Assembly: GCF_014192105.1 (NCBI RefSeq)
Contig: NZ_JACHXK010000008.1
Location: 124,001-188,000 of the forward strand
Length of the DNA stretch: 64,000 nt
Source: Paenibacillus phyllosphaerae
GTDB lineage: Bacteria > Bacillota > Bacilli > Paenibacillales > Paenibacillaceae
Direction: 5' to 3'
In this document: piece after piece, positions 1-8,386 of the stretch
How the letters are laid out: each line of letters opens with the position of its first letter
Numbering within the stretch: position 1 is the stretch's first letter
Position numbers and translations under genes: made by a program
The notes under the pieces: model-generated
What the model saw: only the letters and a program-made list of their open reading frames with translations
What the model was told of the DNA's origin: nothing
Databases searched by the model: none

Positions 1-360
1 CTTCACTTTATCCATGAGCAGCGTCAGTTCTTCCATGTCGATCGGCTTCAGCAGGTAGCCGGAAGCTTCGACCGCGAGCGCCGTCTTAATATATTGGAAT
101 TCATCGTGTCCGCTCAGGAACACGATCTTCAGATGTTTGTTGAACTGCTTGGCCCGCTTGGCGAATTCCAGGCCGTCCATAATTGGCATGCGGACATCCG
201 TAAGCACGATATCGGGGTTCAGGCGCTGCGTCAGCTCGAGCGCTTCGCGTCCGTTTTTCGCCGTGCCGATCACGCGAATGCCCATGGAAGCCCAGGGCAC
301 GCTTTCTGTGAACGCTTCCAATTCAAGTTTCTCGTCATCCACGATTAAGATCGTATACAT
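1..360 (-). CDS. Response regulator, YesN/AraC type (partial)
   Basis: Only the N-terminal 120 residues lie in the window; the gene runs off the left edge. They form a complete receiver domain: acidic pocket in IVDDE (residues 6-10), phospho-acceptor Asp55 in LTDVRMP, and the conserved Lys105 in YLLKP. In this family the receiver is normally followed by a C-terminal AraC helix-turn-helix, here outside the window. The ATG at 360 is preceded by GGAGG in the usual position. It is divergent from the sugar transporter starting at 557, the usual arrangement for a YesM/YesN pair controlling a neighbouring importer, so it probably activates that operon. The regulatory link is inference; the receiver call is secure. 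Confidence 0.9.
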   Translation of the reverse strand, partial: MYTILIVDDEKLELEAFTESVPWASMGIRVIGTAKNGREALELTQRLNPDIVLTDVRMPIMDGLEFAKRAKQFNKHLKIVFLSGHDEFQYIKTALAVEASGYLLKPIDMEELTLLMDKVK

Positions 361-506
361 CCGGGGCAGCCTCCTAACGTTCAGGTTTCTTCAATGTCTT
401 CATTGTAGTAGGTCTACCGCATTTCAACAATCCTTAGCGTCAATCTCCGGCGGTTAGAGCTACGATTCGGCGGATGTTTGCATAGAAGGCGCCGCGAGAG
501 CTCCCC

Positions 507-512
507 TATAAT
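507..512 (+). promoter_or_regulatory. Candidate -10 box of first sugar operon
   Basis: A perfect TATAAT lies 45 bases before the permease start at 557. No good -35 is seen 16-18 bases upstream; TTGCAT is 23 bases away. This fits a promoter that needs an activator, such as the divergent response regulator. Confidence 0.35.
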
Positions 513-556
513 TAGAGTCAATCAAGCACATTACACACTCACAAGGAGGGGCACCA

Positions 557-1528
557 ATGAACACAGCAGCGGCACAAGCGAAGGCCACGCTGCCGGGAAA
601 CGGCAAGTCCGCCGGGATCGGCAAGCGGTTACGCCAGCAAAAAATGCTCTGGCTGATGATCCTGCCGGCATTCGTCTGCACGCTATTCTTCTCGTACGGC
701 CCGCTGTTCGGCCTGTATATGGCATTCATTAATTATCAGCCGGGCGGTTCGTTCTTCACGTCGTTCTTCCACAGCGAATTCGTCGGGCTGCAGTGGTTTC
801 GTTACTTCTTCACGAACGGGGACTTCTGGATCATCATGCGCAACACGCTGGCGCAGAGCTTGCTCAGCCTGTTATTCGGCTTCCCGGCGCCGATCATTCT
901 GGCGCTAGCGATCAATGAGGTGCGGAGCGGGGCGTTCAAGAAGCTTTTTCAGACCGTATCGTATCTGCCGCACTTTATCTCGTGGGTAATCGCGGCGAAC
1001 ATCATCATCACGCTGCTGTCCTCGGAAGGTCTGGTCAATAAGATCCTGATGGTGCTGCATCTGACCGATGAGCCGATCGCGTTCTTCCAGAACGGGCATT
1101 ACTTCTGGTGGATCATCGCTTCGTCCAACACGTGGAAGGATATGGGGTTCAACGCCATCATGTATCTGGCCGCCATCGCCGCGATCAATCCCGAACTGTA
1201 TGAAGCGGCCAAAGTCGACGGAGCCTCGCGAATGAAGCAAATGCTGTACGTGACGCTGCCCGCGCTGAAGCCGACGATCGTGATCCTGCTCATCCTGGCG
1301 GTCGGCGGGGTGCTGAATGCCGGATTCGACCAGCAATATTTGTTACAGAATGACCTGGTGCTTCAATACTCCGACGTTATCGACACCTATACGTACCGGT
1401 ACGGCTTGCAGAACAGCATGTTCTCGTACGCTTCGGCCGTCGGATTGTTCAAGTCGATCGTGGCATTCGTCCTGGTGCTGACCGTGAATCATATCGCGAA
1501 GAAGGTCAATGACCAATCGCTGTTCTAG
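557..1528 (+). CDS. Sugar ABC transporter permease, LplB type
   Basis: A 323-residue inner permease subunit of a carbohydrate importer (MalF/LplB type). A positively charged N-terminus (KRLRQQK) precedes about six hydrophobic segments. The cytoplasmic EAA loop that docks the ATPase is visible as YEAAKVDGASRMKQ near residues 215-228. The end, VNHIAKKVNDQSLF, is typical of LplB-like proteins. ATG follows AAGGAGGGG with good spacing. It is first in a run with the LplC-type permease (1562), the binding lipoprotein (2597) and an alpha-galactosidase-like enzyme (4362). No ATPase is encoded nearby, so a shared MsmX-type ATPase is likely. The substrate is probably a galactoside or related oligosaccharide, judged only from the neighbouring hydrolase. 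Confidence 0.93.
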   Translation: MNTAAAQAKATLPGNGKSAGIGKRLRQQKMLWLMILPAFVCTLFFSYGPLFGLYMAFINYQPGGSFFTSFFHSEFVGLQWFRYFFTNGDFWIIMRNTLAQSLLSLLFGFPAPIILALAINEVRSGAFKKLFQTVSYLPHFISWVIAANIIITLLSSEGLVNKILMVLHLTDEPIAFFQNGHYFWWIIASSNTWKDMGFNAIMYLAAIAAINPELYEAAKVDGASRMKQMLYVTLPALKPTIVILLILAVGGVLNAGFDQQYLLQNDLVLQYSDVIDTYTYRYGLQNSMFSYASAVGLFKSIVAFVLVLTVNHIAKKVNDQSLF

Positions 1529-1561
1529 CAGGCGGCTCGCTTAGAGAAAGGAAGAGGTTTC

Positions 1562-2452
1562 ATGAGAAGCAGAAGCATGGGGGATATCATCTACACCGGC
1601 GTCGTTTACGCGTTCTTGATCGCCGTGCTGTTCGCCACCTTCTATCCGTTCTGGAACGTGCTGGTCCTGTCGGTCAACAGCGCTTCCGATACGATTAAAG
1701 GCGGGATTTATTTCTGGCCGAGGGAGCTGAGCTTTACGAGCTACCGCGAAATTCTGACAGACGGCGAGATTCTTCATTCGGTCGGCGTCACCGTCGCCAG
1801 AACGGCAATAGGCACGCCGCTGACGGTCCTTGTCATCAGCTTGCTGGCTTATCCGCTCAGCAATCGGGAGCTGATGCTCCGCAAGCCGATCACGCTGTAT
1901 TTTATCTTCACGATGTACTTTAGCGGAGGCTTGATTCCCTACTACATGGTGCTGAAGAACCTGCAATTGATCGATTCGTTCTGGGTCTTCATTCTGCCCG
2001 GACTGATGAATGTGTTCTATATGATTCTGATCCGGACGTATATCGAAGGATTGCCGGGAGAGCTGGTCGAATCGGCCAAAATCGACGGCGCGAATGACCT
2101 GCATATTTATTTCCGCATCATCCTGCCGTTAACGCTGCCGGTGCTGGCAACCATTGCGCTATTCACGGCGATCGGTCACTGGAATGCCTGGTTCGATTCC
2201 TACGTGTTCACTTACAATCCCGATCTGAAGACCTTGCAGGCCGTGCTGGTCAAAATCCTCAATCAATACCAGACCGGCAGCATGGTATCCGACGCCCAGA
2301 AGATGGCCGACTCCGCCAAGCGGCTCGCGGTCTCCTCGGATACGATCCGGATGGCCGCCACGATGGTCGCGACGCTGCCGATCGTGCTGGTGTACCCGTT
2401 CCTGCAGCGGTATTTTGTCAAAGGGATGACGCTCGGCGCGGTGAAAAGCTAG
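1562..2452 (+). CDS. Sugar ABC transporter permease, LplC type
   Basis: A 296-residue second permease of the same importer (MalG/LplC type). It has about six membrane segments and an EAA loop seen as VESAKIDGANDLHIY. The C-terminal VYPFLQRYFVKGMTLGAVKS is the standard ending of this subfamily. It starts 33 bases after the upstream permease with GGAAGAGG as ribosome binding site, so the two are translated from one message and would form the heterodimeric channel. A 144-base gap separates it from the binding-protein gene. Confidence 0.93.
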   Translation: MRSRSMGDIIYTGVVYAFLIAVLFATFYPFWNVLVLSVNSASDTIKGGIYFWPRELSFTSYREILTDGEILHSVGVTVARTAIGTPLTVLVISLLAYPLSNRELMLRKPITLYFIFTMYFSGGLIPYYMVLKNLQLIDSFWVFILPGLMNVFYMILIRTYIEGLPGELVESAKIDGANDLHIYFRIILPLTLPVLATIALFTAIGHWNAWFDSYVFTYNPDLKTLQAVLVKILNQYQTGSMVSDAQKMADSAKRLAVSSDTIRMAATMVATLPIVLVYPFLQRYFVKGMTLGAVKS

Positions 2453-2596
2453 ATCGGTATAGGGCAAGGAACGATCATAACGCAGCAGATCTTGAGAGGG
2501 GGAATGCCGCCCAAGCAGGCTAATCGGGCATACGGATCGAACTTAAGGTAAGTAGAGGTTGTGACGCAACGATTACGAACATAGGGGGATACACGC

Positions 2597-4237
2597 ATGA
2601 CCAAAATACGCGTACTTTCCGTGGCGATGTCGCTCGTGCTCGCCGGCTCGATGCTGGCCGCATGCGGCAATAATACAGGCAATGGCGGGAATAGCGGTAA
2701 CGCAGACAATACGACGAACAATGCAGCAGATTCGGGCAATGCAGGCGATACGACGAAACCGTCCGAACCGATCACGCTGACGTTCTTCGACCAGAATACA
2801 GGCGAGTCGTTCACCAATCCGGTTGCCCAAGAGATCATGAAACGGACCGGCGTGAAAGTCGAGATCCAGCAGCCGACCGGCAATCCGGCGGAGAAGCTGA
2901 ACCTGATGCTCGCAAGCGGCGATCTGCCGGACATCATCCTCATGAGCCGCGGCGGCGATCTCGTGAACAAATATATTGCAGCCGGCGCAATCATTCCGCT
3001 CAACGATCTGCTCGATCAATACGGTCCAGACGTGAAAAGCATGTATGGCGACATCCTGAAGCAAACGCGCCATACGGACGGCAAGAACTATTATCTATCC
3101 AACTGGTATGGGCTCGATAACGATCCGGTATTCGGCGTGCAGATGCGCAAAGACGTGCTCAAGGAGCTCGCGCCGGATAAAGCGGAAGGCGGCCAGCCGT
3201 TCACGACCGAGGAGTTCGAGGCGCTGCTGAAGAGCTACAAGGAGAAGTATCCGAGCGTAGACGGCAAGGCGTCGATTCCGCTGACGCTCAACGGCGAGAA
3301 TATGGGCGCGGTGCTCGGCACGTTCAAAGGCATGTGGGGCTTGAAAACGTATTTCGAAGATAACGGCACGCTGAAGTTCGACGTGAAAGATCCGAAGTAC
3401 CGCGAAATGATTCTCTATATGAATAAGCTCTACCGCGATGGCTTGATCGACAAAGATTGGGCGGTGAGCAAGACGCAGACATGGGAGCAGAAGATCGCCA
3501 ACGGCATCGTCTTCTCGACGCCTGCAGCCTATTGGGATCTCGGCAATGCCAATGGCGCGCTGAAAAAATCCGGCGGCGACGATAGCCAATTGTATGCCTA
3601 CAAGGTGGTAGCGCCAGGCGTCGATCCGGCCAAGACGACATACGGCCCGCGCAGCCCGCTCGGCTGGGATGCGATCGCGATCACGAAGAACAACAAGCAT
3701 CCGGAAGAAACGATGAAATTCATTAACTTCCTGGCAAGCGAAGAAGGCCAATACCTGCTCATGTATGGTATCGAGGGTACGCACTGGGATATGAAAGACG
3801 GCAAACACGTCCCTCGCGAAGAGCTGCTGCAGGGGCTGAAGGACGACTGGGCCGCAACGACCAAAACGAACGGCGTCCGCTACTGGACCTGGTTCGTGAA
3901 GAACGGCGTCGGCTCCGACGGCACGCCATACGATATCGGCCGTTACAACCGCGGCGAGATCGATCAGATGGCGATCAAGAACCTGCTTGATTCCGTCTGG
4001 GATACGTCGCCATACGACAACCTCGGACCGGAAGGCGGCACGCCGGAATCGCTGAACTACCAGAAAATTCAAGATATCATGAAGCAATCGCTGACGAAAA
4101 TCATCATCTCCGGCAGCGAAGCTGAAGCCAACGCAAGCTTCGACGCGATGCTGGCGTCCATGAAAGCAGCGGGCGACGAGAAAGTGGAAGCCGTGATAAC
4201 GGATAACTTTAAGAAGCGGCAGGAGTTGTGGAAGTAA
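2597..4237 (+). CDS. Sugar-binding lipoprotein of ABC importer, LplA type
   Basis: A 546-residue extracellular solute-binding protein. The signal peptide ends in the lipobox LAAC with Cys23 as lipid anchor, followed by an Asn/Gly/Thr-rich flexible tether to about residue 50. The rest is a two-lobed binding fold of the long LplA class, with the usual motif for the distal end (MKFINFLASEEGQYLLMYG). The start has AGGGGG upstream. The extra 144 bases before the gene and the terminator after it (4293-4326) fit the common pattern in which the binding protein is made in larger amounts than the permeases. The ligand cannot be told from sequence. Confidence 0.92.
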   Translation: MTKIRVLSVAMSLVLAGSMLAACGNNTGNGGNSGNADNTTNNAADSGNAGDTTKPSEPITLTFFDQNTGESFTNPVAQEIMKRTGVKVEIQQPTGNPAEKLNLMLASGDLPDIILMSRGGDLVNKYIAAGAIIPLNDLLDQYGPDVKSMYGDILKQTRHTDGKNYYLSNWYGLDNDPVFGVQMRKDVLKELAPDKAEGGQPFTTEEFEALLKSYKEKYPSVDGKASIPLTLNGENMGAVLGTFKGMWGLKTYFEDNGTLKFDVKDPKYREMILYMNKLYRDGLIDKDWAVSKTQTWEQKIANGIVFSTPAAYWDLGNANGALKKSGGDDSQLYAYKVVAPGVDPAKTTYGPRSPLGWDAIAITKNNKHPEETMKFINFLASEEGQYLLMYGIEGTHWDMKDGKHVPREELLQGLKDDWAATTKTNGVRYWTWFVKNGVGSDGTPYDIGRYNRGEIDQMAIKNLLDSVWDTSPYDNLGPEGGTPESLNYQKIQDIMKQSLTKIIISGSEAEANASFDAMLASMKAAGDEKVEAVITDNFKKRQELWK

Positions 4238-4292
4238 GCGTAATGGCTTGCGTGTGTGGTAAAGCACACGCAGCATTGCGCTCAGTAGATAT

Positions 4293-4326
4293 AAAGGGGC
4301 ACAAGATTTCACGCTTGGCCCCTTTT
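4293..4326 (+). terminator. Intrinsic terminator between lipoprotein and GH36 gene
   Basis: AAAGGGGC pairs with GCCCCTTT, with an inner CAAG/CTTG helix, followed by TTTT. It would let most transcripts stop after the binding-protein gene, with read-through supplying the hydrolase at 4362. Confidence 0.75.
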
Positions 4327-4361
4327 GTCATTTTGCCAAACAAGATGAGGAGGATCATGGG

Positions 4362-6416
4362 ATGAGCAAAGACGTAGCAACGACAAGCGTGCAGACGACG
4401 ATCGGCTTGGATGCCGTCACAGCGGATAATGGGATCGTTCGGCTAGCGATCAGCCTTACCGATGGCACCTATGAGCTGGCGTGGCAGAACGGAGACCGGA
4501 TCACAGGCGCGTCGGGAGCGGTGAAACTGGACAGCGGGCTTCGACATACGACGGACTATGCACAGCATCTGGCAACAGTGGCGCCGACCGACGAAGCTTT
4601 AGGACGAGGAGCAACGGTCACGGTCACGCACGAGGCAGCCGGATATCCGACGATGGAGCAGCAATTCACGGTCTACGAGCAGACGCCTTTCGTGACGGTA
4701 CGGCTTACCGTGCGCGAGCTCAATACAACCGTTCAGACCAACTATATCGCACCGGTATTCGTGACCGCGGACGCAGGCGGATCGTTACAGGCAGCTGCAG
4801 ACGGCGAAGCTCTGCGCGCGCTCCTTATTCCGTTCGATAATGACAAATGGGTGCGCTACGAGTCCATCGAACTGCCAGGTTCCGTCGAAAGTTACGAAGC
4901 GTCGGCGATCTATGACGCTGTAACGAGACGGGGGCTTGTCGTCGGATCGTTAACGCACGATACGTGGAAAACCGGTCTTCGCATTGCAGGCGATACCGCG
5001 AGCGCGGCGAATTGGCTGGAGGTGTTCGGCGGTGCGGCCGGCGAATTGACCCGGGACTCGATTACGCATAGCGAGGTAATCGGCGATACGGTGACATCTC
5101 CGCTAATCTTCATCGGCTCCTATGACGACTATCGCGAAGGGCTCGAAGCGTTCGGTAAGGCGAATGCGAAGGTCACGCCGGCGCTTGCCTGGGAAGGGGG
5201 CGTTCCGTTCGGCTGGAACAGCTGGTCGGCAGCGGCCGATAAGCTCGATTATGACCTGTACGTGAAGACGTCGGACTTCTTGCACGGCATCCGGAACGAT
5301 TTTCACAATGAGGGCGTTGTGTATATCAACTTCGATTCGTTCTGGACGAGTCTGAGCGAGGAGCAATTGACCGACGCAGTCGCGCATGTGAATGCCAACG
5401 GGCAGAAGGCGGGCATCTACTGGACGCCGTTCACGTTCTGGGGGAACAACTTCGATCAAGCCGTCGAAGGGACGGACGGCGCTTACGCGTATCGGGATTT
5501 GCTGCTCCGCGACCGGGCAGGCAACGTGCTGCCCAGCTTGGACGGCGGTCTGTCCATCGATCCGACGCATCCGGGCAATCTGCTGCGGACGGAATATCAT
5601 TTGAGCCGATTCGTCGAATGGGGATTCGAATATGTGAAGCTCGATTTTCTCGGCCATGGCGCCGTGGAAGGGAAGCATTACAATACTTCGATTCAGACGG
5701 GGATTCAGGCTTATAATTTCGGAATGGCGGTTATCCGCGATCGGCTTGCTCCGGAGCTCATCGGGCGGCCGTTCCATATCAACCTCTCGATCGCACCGCT
5801 GTTCCCTTATCAATACGGACACAGCCGGCGTATCTCCTGCGACGCTTTCGGCTTGATCGCTGACACCGAATATATGCTGAACGCCTTGACTAACGGCTGG
5901 TGGATGAATGATGCGCTCTACCGGTTCAATGACCCGGATCATACGGTCCTCTATAAGAGCTTTAATCAAGAATCGACGGCTTATCATGAAGGACGCAGCA
6001 GGTTAACGGCCTCGGTCGTTGCCGGAACGGTCATGTTGATGGGCGATGATTTCCGCAATGAAGAAGCTCGGAAGCGGGCGGAAGAATGGCTGTCGAATCA
6101 GGACGTCTTGCGCCTTGCGCGTAAGGGGCAGACGTTCGTGCCGGTAGAGGGGAATTCGTCTGCAGGCGCATCCGATCTATTCCTGCTTCGAACGTTAGAA
6201 GACGATGCTGTAATCGTCTATCTCGCTGTATTCAACTACGACCGCGAGCGGAAAGCGGAACGGGCGATCGCCCTGGATCGAATCGGATTGTCTCCCAAGA
6301 CGGAACGCTTTGCCATTCAAGAACTGTGGAGCGGTGAGGCATATAGCGTATCGAGCGGATTCCGCGTTGAACTTGAGCCCATGGAATCCAAGCTGATTCG
6401 CATCGCAGAGGAATAG
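4362..6416 (+). CDS. Alpha-galactosidase-like glycoside hydrolase (GH36 type)
   Basis: A 684-residue protein without a signal peptide, so it acts in the cytoplasm on imported oligosaccharide. The N-terminal half is a beta-sandwich. A TIM barrel follows, beginning near residue 280 at FGWNSW, a clan GH-D hallmark. The likely nucleophile is Asp428 in YVKLDF, and Asp494 in RISCDAFG is a candidate acid/base. A C-terminal beta domain ends the protein. It lies 124 bases after the transporter behind a terminator, with a GAGGA ribosome binding site. It is divergent enough from classical AgaA/MelA that the exact sugar specificity is uncertain; alpha-N-acetylgalactosaminidase or another GH27/GH36 activity is possible. 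Confidence 0.82.
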   Translation: MSKDVATTSVQTTIGLDAVTADNGIVRLAISLTDGTYELAWQNGDRITGASGAVKLDSGLRHTTDYAQHLATVAPTDEALGRGATVTVTHEAAGYPTMEQQFTVYEQTPFVTVRLTVRELNTTVQTNYIAPVFVTADAGGSLQAAADGEALRALLIPFDNDKWVRYESIELPGSVESYEASAIYDAVTRRGLVVGSLTHDTWKTGLRIAGDTASAANWLEVFGGAAGELTRDSITHSEVIGDTVTSPLIFIGSYDDYREGLEAFGKANAKVTPALAWEGGVPFGWNSWSAAADKLDYDLYVKTSDFLHGIRNDFHNEGVVYINFDSFWTSLSEEQLTDAVAHVNANGQKAGIYWTPFTFWGNNFDQAVEGTDGAYAYRDLLLRDRAGNVLPSLDGGLSIDPTHPGNLLRTEYHLSRFVEWGFEYVKLDFLGHGAVEGKHYNTSIQTGIQAYNFGMAVIRDRLAPELIGRPFHINLSIAPLFPYQYGHSRRISCDAFGLIADTEYMLNALTNGWWMNDALYRFNDPDHTVLYKSFNQESTAYHEGRSRLTASVVAGTVMLMGDDFRNEEARKRAEEWLSNQDVLRLARKGQTFVPVEGNSSAGASDLFLLRTLEDDAVIVYLAVFNYDRERKAERAIALDRIGLSPKTERFAIQELWSGEAYSVSSGFRVELEPMESKLIRIAEE

Positions 6417-6451
6417 GCCCACGACGGTGTAATGGGCACATAAGAAAATGG

Positions 6452-6497
6452 GGGAAGATTCTGAAGCCGAACAGGCAACAGGGTCTTCCTTTATTTT
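6452..6497. terminator. Possible terminator between convergent genes
   Basis: GGAAGA and TCTTCC can pair across about 25 bases, followed by TTTATTTTT, in the 74-base gap between the convergent GH36 and AraC genes. The long loop makes this a weak call. Confidence 0.4.
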
Positions 6498-7375
6498 TGG
6501 CTAGACTCCTGTGCCTGTCTCCGATATAAAGCGGGCGGAGTACCGTTGTGCTCGCTGAACACGCGAGTAAAATAATGGACCGAGCCGAAGCCGGTCACGT
6601 CCGCGATCTGTTTCACGGAGAGTTCAGAGTACCGCAGCAGCCTTTCCGCTTCGCGGAGCCGATACGTCTGGACATAATCGGTGAACGACAAGCCAAGCTC
6701 CTGCTTGAACAATCGGGCGAGATGGCGCGAGGATAGATAACAATGTTGAGCGAGCTCCTCTAATTGCAGCGATTGTCCGATGTTGTCCTGGATGAATTTC
6801 TCGGCGATCGCGATGACCTTCGATCCGGATCGCGGTTTCCTGGACATGGAAGGCGCTTCGTTCCCGAGGAAAGTCCCGGGGAACATGGCGAGCAAAGCAT
6901 GCGTCAGCCGATCGAAGAGAAACCGCTCCGACTCTGCGGCTTGCATGGCATAGCCGCAGAGCGACAGCCATAGCAGCACCAGCGGGTCGTCTTGCGCATG
7001 ATGGCGAACGAGCGGCCCTGCTGAGGCCAACCGGGCGAAGCGGTCCTGCCATGCCGGATTGGTGCCGAAGGCATTGATCTCGAAGCCGATCCAGATGAGC
7101 GACATCTGCTCGTTGCGGATCTGATGCATAACATGGGGGCGGGAGAGGAAGAGAGTCCCAGGCGCCAAAGGGAAGACATGCGAATCTTCGATATATTCGC
7201 CGCTCCCGTCCAGCACATAACAGGCCTCGAAGAACGAGTGCAGGTGCGCGTTATTCGTCCGGTGACGCTTGGCGGCTCCCCAATAATGGACGAGGAAGGC
7301 CAGCTGATCGTCAGCCGGTTTGTGCACGGCATCTTGCAGAATCGTAATGGATTGCTCGATCGTTTCATTTTCCAC
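6491..7375 (-). CDS. AraC-family transcriptional regulator
   Basis: A 294-residue regulator with an N-terminal cupin-like sensor domain (the HLHSFFEACYVLDGSGEY region) and a C-terminal pair of helix-turn-helix motifs (SLQLEELAQHCYLSSRHLAR and SVKQIADVTGFGSVHYFTR). I chose the GTG at 7375 because GAGGTG sits six bases before it. The frame stays open to a TTG at 7444 with no ribosome binding site. It is divergent from the PhyH-type gene at 7506, so that gene is the most likely target. In many Paenibacillaceae such pairs respond to a sugar or sugar acid; the ligand here is unknown. Confidence 0.88.
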   Translation of the reverse strand: MENETIEQSITILQDAVHKPADDQLAFLVHYWGAAKRHRTNNAHLHSFFEACYVLDGSGEYIEDSHVFPLAPGTLFLSRPHVMHQIRNEQMSLIWIGFEINAFGTNPAWQDRFARLASAGPLVRHHAQDDPLVLLWLSLCGYAMQAAESERFLFDRLTHALLAMFPGTFLGNEAPSMSRKPRSGSKVIAIAEKFIQDNIGQSLQLEELAQHCYLSSRHLARLFKQELGLSFTDYVQTYRLREAERLLRYSELSVKQIADVTGFGSVHYFTRVFSEHNGTPPALYRRQAQESSQK

Positions 7376-7505
7376 GGTAGGCACCTCGCAGGAAATAATG
7401 TCCGAATGTGACAAAAGGTTGGTCGTACGGTGAAAAGACGCCAAGCGCCATGAATCGTATGATAAGACTTAAGGAAGAACTTATTGCCAAGAAGGAGAGA
7501 TATAG

Positions 7506-8279
7506 ATGATTTCATCACAAGAAGCCGAATTTTACAAGGAAAACGGTTATTTGCTCGTCCGAGGCGTCTTCAGTCCCGATGAAGTGGAGCAAATGCGCCA
7601 TGCCGTTGAACGCACGATCCAGAAAGCGGCTGCCGCCAAATTCGATGACAATCATGCGTGGCAAGGCGACTTCATACCGGCCGATGAGCTGAAGAAGTTG
7701 GTGTTGAAAGGCTTCCATGACCTTCAGTTTCATGATGCGAGTTTTACGCGGGCCGTCGCCCATCCGAACATGGTGGCCGTGCTTAAACAGCTGATCGGAC
7801 CGAACGTGCAGCTCCATCATACCAAGATGCTCGTGAAACCGCCGGAGAAGGGCGCCGCATTCCCGATGCACCAGGATTATCCGTATTTCCCCCATGCGAA
7901 TCATTCCATGCTCGCAGCCAGCGTTCACCTGGACAATGCCGATGAAGAGAACGGCTGCTTGCGCGTCATACCCGGCTCGCATAAGGAAGGACCGCTGCCG
8001 CATGTCGGACGTCATTACTTGAATCACAAGGAGTATCCGATCGATCTCGGAACTGCGCAGCCTGCCCAAGCCGGCGACGTACTCTTCTTCAATTATTTGA
8101 CGATTCACGGTTCCGACGTGAACCGCAGCACCCGTCCGCGCCGCAATGTGCTGTTCCAATACCGGGATCCCGCGGATCCGCCGACTGCGGAGACGCATTA
8201 CGACTGGGGCATGGGCATGATGGTGTCCGGCGAAGATCCGGCCTATCGCCGATATGAAGTGAGTGTCGCGATCAAATAA
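7506..8279 (+). CDS. Phytanoyl-CoA dioxygenase (PhyH) family protein
   Basis: A 257-residue Fe(II)/2-oxoglutarate-dependent oxygenase of the PhyH type, cytoplasmic. The iron ligands are visible: His122-x-Asp124 in MHQDYPYF and distal His201 in TIHGSD. An Arg in STRPRRNV is suitable for holding 2-oxoglutarate. The length fits the single-domain bacterial family, which hydroxylates varied small molecules. AAGGAG precedes the ATG. It stands alone between the divergent AraC regulator and a terminator, so it is probably a single-gene unit. The substrate cannot be inferred. Confidence 0.88.
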   Translation: MISSQEAEFYKENGYLLVRGVFSPDEVEQMRHAVERTIQKAAAAKFDDNHAWQGDFIPADELKKLVLKGFHDLQFHDASFTRAVAHPNMVAVLKQLIGPNVQLHHTKMLVKPPEKGAAFPMHQDYPYFPHANHSMLAASVHLDNADEENGCLRVIPGSHKEGPLPHVGRHYLNHKEYPIDLGTAQPAQAGDVLFFNYLTIHGSDVNRSTRPRRNVLFQYRDPADPPTAETHYDWGMGMMVSGEDPAYRRYEVSVAIK

Positions 8280-8319
8280 CGACGGATGGAACTGCAACCG
8301 CTTACTGATCTATCCGCTA

Positions 8320-8362
8320 TCCTAAAAAAATGGATTACCCCCAACGCCGATCTGGCGATGGG
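8320..8362. terminator. Bidirectional terminator
   Basis: TACCCCC and GGGGGTA pair, extended by CGCC/GGCG around a GATCT loop. An A-run lies on one side and T-rich sequence on the other, so it can serve both the PhyH gene and the convergent gene ending at 8387. Confidence 0.75.
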
Positions 8363-8386
8363 GGTATTTGTATTGTAATCGCGAAA

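Noticed and set aside
3095-4312. 405-residue open frame on the minus strand
   Set aside because: Antisense to the binding lipoprotein at 2597; no domain is recognisable.
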